Shown one piece after another: positions 53,637-56,564 of a stretch of 56,564 nt of DNA (positions are counted from its first letter, which is position 1; every line of letters begins with the position of its first letter). Location of the stretch: NCBI GenBank assembly GCA_021205455.1, contig JAJPXL010000126.1, positions 1 to 56,564 on the forward strand, read 5' to 3'. The notes beneath the pieces were generated by a model. The model made no database searches, was not told the origin of the DNA, and saw only the letters and a program-made list of their open reading frames with translations. The position numbers and the translations under genes are program-made. This DNA comes from Clostridiales bacterium (lineage in GTDB: Bacteria; Bacillota; Clostridia; Oscillospirales; Oscillospiraceae).

Positions 53637-54854
53637 ATGATGACATTGAACGATTTCAAAGCGGCGCGGGACGTGCTGATGGGCATCACCCGACCCACCA
53701 ACCTCATCTACAGCGACTATTACTCCGGCCTGTCCGGCAACCAGGTCTATTTGAAGCCGGAGAATATGCAGGTCACCGGCGCTTATAAGATTCGCGGCGC
53801 GTACTACACCATCTCCACCCTGACGGAGGAGGAGAAGGCGGCGGGCCTGGTCACGGCCAGCGCAGGCAACCACGCCCAGGGCGTGGCCTATGCCGCCCAG
53901 GCCGCCGGGGTGCAGGCCACCATCGTCATGCCCACCACCACCCCCCTGATTAAGGTGAACAACACCAAGAGCTACGGGGCCAACGTGGTGCTTCACGGTC
54001 TGGCCTTTGACGATGCGGCGGAGGAGGCCGCCCGTCTGTCCCAGGAGCAGGGCCTGACCTACATCCACCCCTTTAACGACCTGCGGGTGGCCACCGGCCA
54101 GGGCACGATCTCCTACGAAATCTTCTCCGACCTGCCGGATGTCAACGTGATTCTGGTGCCCATCGGCGGCGGCGGGCTGGCCAGCGGCGTATCCACCTAC
54201 GCCAAGCTGCTGAACCCCGGGGTCAAGGTGATCGGCGTGGAGCCCTCCGGCGCGGCCAGCATGAAGGCCAGCATCGAAGCCGGCCATGTGGTGACCATTC
54301 CCGTCCAGACCATTGCGGACGGCGTAGCGGTGAAAACGCCGGGGGACAAGGTGCTGCCCTACATCCAGGAGAACGTGGACGATATTCTGACCATTGACGA
54401 TGACGAGCTGGTCGCCTGCTTCCTGGACATGACGGAGAAGCACAAGATGATCGTGGAGACTGCCGGCCTGCTGACCGTGGCCGCCCTGTCCCACCTGGGC
54501 GAGTTGGGGATTCAGGACCAGAACGTGGTGGCCATTATGACCGGCGGCAACATGGATGTTATCACCATGTCCAGCCTGATACAGCACGGCCTGATTGGCC
54601 GGGGCCGGGTGTTTACCTTCTCCGTCCACCTGCCGGATCGCCCCGGCGAGCTGCTGCGGGTAGCGGGCATCGTGGCCGAGCAGAACGGCAACATCATCAA
54701 ACTGGAGCATAACCAGTTCGTCAACGTGAACCGCCAGCAGGGCGTGGAGCTGAAGGTGACGCTGGAAGCCTTCGGGCACAGCCACAAGCACAGCATTTTG
54801 GAGGCCCTGCGGCAGGAGGGCTACGACGCCCAGGAAGTGCTGACCATTATGTAA
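53637..54854 (+). CDS. ilvA: Threonine ammonia-lyase
   Basis: A 405-residue PLP enzyme making 2-oxobutyrate from threonine. The PLP lysine is Lys51 in TGAYKIRGAYY, the glycine loop VPIGGGGLASGV near 180 holds the phosphate, and a C-terminal ACT-like regulatory domain (about 325-405, FTFSVHLPDRPGELL) is present. The length and single ACT domain match the short form (TIGR01127-type), which may act in isoleucine synthesis or in threonine breakdown. The ribosome site is weak (TGGAG); ATG 53640 is an alternative. Standalone gene. Confidence 0.93.
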   Translation: MMTLNDFKAARDVLMGITRPTNLIYSDYYSGLSGNQVYLKPENMQVTGAYKIRGAYYTISTLTEEEKAAGLVTASAGNHAQGVAYAAQAAGVQATIVMPTTTPLIKVNNTKSYGANVVLHGLAFDDAAEEAARLSQEQGLTYIHPFNDLRVATGQGTISYEIFSDLPDVNVILVPIGGGGLASGVSTYAKLLNPGVKVIGVEPSGAASMKASIEAGHVVTIPVQTIADGVAVKTPGDKVLPYIQENVDDILTIDDDELVACFLDMTEKHKMIVETAGLLTVAALSHLGELGIQDQNVVAIMTGGNMDVITMSSLIQHGLIGRGRVFTFSVHLPDRPGELLRVAGIVAEQNGNIIKLEHNQFVNVNRQQGVELKVTLEAFGHSHKHSILEALRQEGYDAQEVLTIM

Positions 54855-54860
54855 CTCAAT

Positions 54861-54918
54861 CAGTGCCGCCCCCGCAAACTGCGGGGACGGCTATCGCAAG
54901 CGGCGGGCACACTTTTTC
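54861..54918 (+). terminator. Possible branched terminator after ilvA
   Basis: CCCCGC (54870-54875) pairs with GCGGGG (54881-54886), and an outer GTGCC (54863) with GGGCAC (54905-54910), followed by ACTTTTT. The rest of 54855-55035 is GC-rich with no feature recognised; I could not make it into an SRP RNA. Confidence 0.45.
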
Positions 54919-55035
54919 TCTGGGCCTGCCGCATCCTATCCTATGCCGCCCTTCGGAGGAGGGTGCGGCGGTGGAATCACAGCGGGACGCAGCCCCGCCC
55001 TTTGGGCGGTGCGCTGCCCCGGAGGAGGAGCCACT

Positions 55036-55638
55036 ATGCAATATTTCCCCCCTGCTCTGGAAAAACTGGTGGAGCAGTTCGCCCGCCTGCCCGGCATCGG
55101 GACAAAGTCCGCCCAGCGGCTGGCCTTCTATGTGCTGAACCTGCCGGAGGGCGAGGCCCAGGAGTTCGCGGACGCCATCGTGGACGCGAAACGCACGGTG
55201 ACGCTGTGCCCCGTGTGCCGCAACCTGACCCAGGGCGACGGGCCCTGCGCCATCTGCTCCAGCTATAAGCGGGATCACTCCACGGTCTGCGTGGTGGCCG
55301 ACCCCAAGGACGTGGTGGCGATGGAGCGCAGCGGCGAGTATAACGGCGCTTATCACGTCCTCCACGGCGTCATCTCCCCCATGAACCATGTGGGGCCGGA
55401 CGACCTTGAGATTCAGTCCCTGGTGAAGCGGGTGGCCGACGGCGGGGTGAAGGAGATTATCATGGCCACCAACCCGGACACCGAGGGGGAGACCACCGCC
55501 ATGTACCTCTCCCGGCTCCTGAAGCCCTTCGGCTGCAAAATCACCCGTCTGGCCTACGGCATCCCGGTGGGCAGCCATCTGGAGTATGCGGACGACGCCA
55601 CCCTGGTGCGGGCCCTGGAGGGCCGCCGGGAGATGTGA
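55036..55638 (+). CDS. recR: Recombination mediator RecR
   Basis: A 200-residue protein that with RecO loads RecA on gapped DNA. LARLPGIGTKSAQRLA (residues 14-29; here ARLPGIGTKSAQRLA) is the helix-hairpin-helix, CPVC...CAIC (about 57-74) the four-Cys zinc site, and VCVVADPKDVVAMERSG near 82 the Toprim core. The ATG at 55036 with GGAGGAGGAG gives the normal 198-200 length; the frame extends upstream without support. Unusually it is not preceded by dnaX and ybaB. Confidence 0.96.
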   Translation: MQYFPPALEKLVEQFARLPGIGTKSAQRLAFYVLNLPEGEAQEFADAIVDAKRTVTLCPVCRNLTQGDGPCAICSSYKRDHSTVCVVADPKDVVAMERSGEYNGAYHVLHGVISPMNHVGPDDLEIQSLVKRVADGGVKEIIMATNPDTEGETTAMYLSRLLKPFGCKITRLAYGIPVGSHLEYADDATLVRALEGRREM

Positions 55639-55747
55639 GGGGCCCCAGATTTGGTGGGAAAAGTTTCATCTAATTTTCATTTTCCCGAAATGAAAAGTTC
55701 ATAAAGAAAGCGTATGATAAAACCATCCAAACGGGCGGCAAATTACC

Positions 55748-55776
55748 TTGACAGCCAGAGCTGAAACAGGTAGAAT
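55748..55776 (+). promoter_or_regulatory. Promoter of the XpaC/TelA pair
   Basis: TTGACA (55748-55753), 17 bp, TAGAAT (55771-55776). Confidence 0.82.
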
Positions 55777-55823
55777 AGATACAGAAAGAACTTCCAGGAA
55801 ACAGGGAACGCGGAGGTGCTGGG

Positions 55824-56471
55824 ATGAAAAAGGAAAAAACGGTGCGGAACGGCTATCCGCTTTATCTGATTGCCGCAGTGTGGGTGATTATGTGCTTCGT
55901 GGCCGGCGTACACACCTGGACGGGCTACCTGCTGACCATCCTGCTGTCCGTGGTTGCCTACCTTGTGGGCAGACAGATTTGGCCCGATGAGGTGGTGGAA
56001 TATGTGGAGCCGGAACCGGAGCCTTCCGACCCGGAGGTGGCCGCGCTGAAGCGTCAGCGGGACGAGAGCCTGGCGGAGATTCGCCGGCTGAACGACGCCA
56101 TCCCGGACGCGGAGATCAGCCGAAAAATCAGCCACATCGAAACGGTCTCCAACCAAATCTACAGCTTCGTCATGGAGAAGCCGGAGAAGAAGACCCAGAT
56201 CCGCCGCTTCCAGAATTACTACCTGCCCACCACCATCAAGCTGCTGGACAGCTATGCCAAGCTGTGCAGCGCAGGCGTTTCCGGGGAGAATATCAATTCC
56301 ACCAAGGCGAAAATTGAGGAGATGCTGGACACCATCTGTTCCGCCTTTGATAAGCAGCTGGACGCCCTGTACGGGGATACTGCGCTGGACATCTCCACGG
56401 ACATCCAGGTGCTGGACGCCATGATGCAGCAGCAGGGCCTGACCGGAGGGGATCCCCTCTCCTCTCATTAA
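55824..56471 (+). CDS. XpaC-like membrane protein (5-bromo-4-chloroindolyl phosphate hydrolysis family)
   Basis: A 215-residue protein with two N-terminal membrane helices (about 13-30 and 33-50), an acidic linker EPEPEPSDPE, and a cytosolic helical domain (about 70-200) with coiled-coil character (DPEVAALKRQRDESLAEIRRL). The domain resembles XpaC, which is usually next to TelA-type proteins. GCGGAGGTG precedes the ATG. It is the first gene of a unit whose second gene starts 60 bp downstream. The family name does not prove phosphatase activity; a role in envelope stress tolerance with TelA is suggested by linkage only. Confidence 0.82.
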   Translation: MKKEKTVRNGYPLYLIAAVWVIMCFVAGVHTWTGYLLTILLSVVAYLVGRQIWPDEVVEYVEPEPEPSDPEVAALKRQRDESLAEIRRLNDAIPDAEISRKISHIETVSNQIYSFVMEKPEKKTQIRRFQNYYLPTTIKLLDSYAKLCSAGVSGENINSTKAKIEEMLDTICSAFDKQLDALYGDTALDISTDIQVLDAMMQQQGLTGGDPLSSH

Positions 56472-56531
56472 ACCGCGCAATCAGCCACTCAAACCGCTAT
56501 GACACGATAAAAGAGACGGAGGAACAAAACC

Positions 56532-56564
56532 ATGGGAGAGACAACTATCAACCTTACCTTAACC
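56532..56564 (+). CDS. 5' end of a gene, probably TelA-like toxic anion resistance protein (partial)
   Basis: Only 11 codons are inside the window (MGETTINLTLT), preceded by GACGGAGG. The partner of XpaC is nearly always a TelA-family protein, and a start rich in polar residues and Thr fits, but the identity rests on gene order. Confidence 0.5.
   Translation, partial: MGETTINLTLT

Noticed and set aside
54855-55035. Possible signal recognition particle RNA upstream of recR
   Set aside because: SRP RNA genes often lie near dnaX-recR in Firmicutes, but the expected GGAGG...AGCAG-type tetraloop helix could not be built and dnaX is absent; the hairpin next to ilvA explains part of the region.

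Overview
The window reads as chromosome of a GC-rich, low-motility gut-type Firmicute, most likely a member of the Oscillospiraceae (Flavonifractor/Lawsonibacter-like). The basis is indirect: strong AGGAGG-type ribosome sites, sigma-A promoters with 17-bp spacers, a T-box leader before leuA, a YtrA-type GntR/ABC operon, a CD1247-type zinc-ribbon protein beside efp, Rex, and an XpaC/TelA pair, all in about 60% GC DNA. No insertion sequence, phage gene or CRISPR array was seen.

Layout. 1-3.8 kb: 5' part of a FucO-type alcohol dehydrogenase and a GntR/ABC operon (both minus strand), then a HAD phosphatase. 3.8-14.6 kb: pyrE, uvrB, uvrA, small membrane/unknown proteins, recD2, a CsoR-like metal sensor and an MBL-fold hydrolase. 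14.6-23.2 kb: ROK glucokinase, M18 aminopeptidase, two CobW-family GTPases (one with a His/Asp-rich tract, one fused to a YcgQ-like C-terminal domain), Rex, a cytoplasmic BMP-domain protein and a metallophosphoesterase. 23.2-30.8 kb: phosphofructokinase, Nudix hydrolase, ferredoxin-linked aldo/keto reductase, T-box-controlled leuA, efp, CD1247-type protein, Cof-type HAD hydrolase and tRNA-Leu(CAG).

30.9-51.4 kb is the accessory block. A TetR-family regulator (36495-37208) lies inside a set of transcription units, three of which start at promoters carrying the same near-perfect palindrome, TAAATC-NN-GATTTA, at almost the same place just after the -10 box. These drive (a) a large duplicated surface lipoprotein plus a degenerate FMN alpha-hydroxy-acid enzyme relative, (b) a Gfo/Idh/MocA oxidoreductase, a MATE exporter and a membrane protein, and (c) a complete peptide-family ABC importer followed by a YdjC/ChbG-type deacetylase and an alpha/beta hydrolase. 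A cytosolic GH3 glycosidase is divergent from tetR, and a second alpha/beta hydrolase plus a catalytically altered SDR follow the importer operon. Together they look like an inducible route that imports a decorated sugar or glycopeptide and strips it in the cytosol; the substrate is not known and this is the part most worth pursuing.

51.4-56.6 kb returns to housekeeping: a TatD-linked radical SAM protein overlapping a pyridoxal/pyridoxamine kinase, an ASCH protein, threonine ammonia-lyase, RecR, XpaC and the first codons of a probable TelA. The boxes and hairpins below were found by eye; no search or folding program was run.
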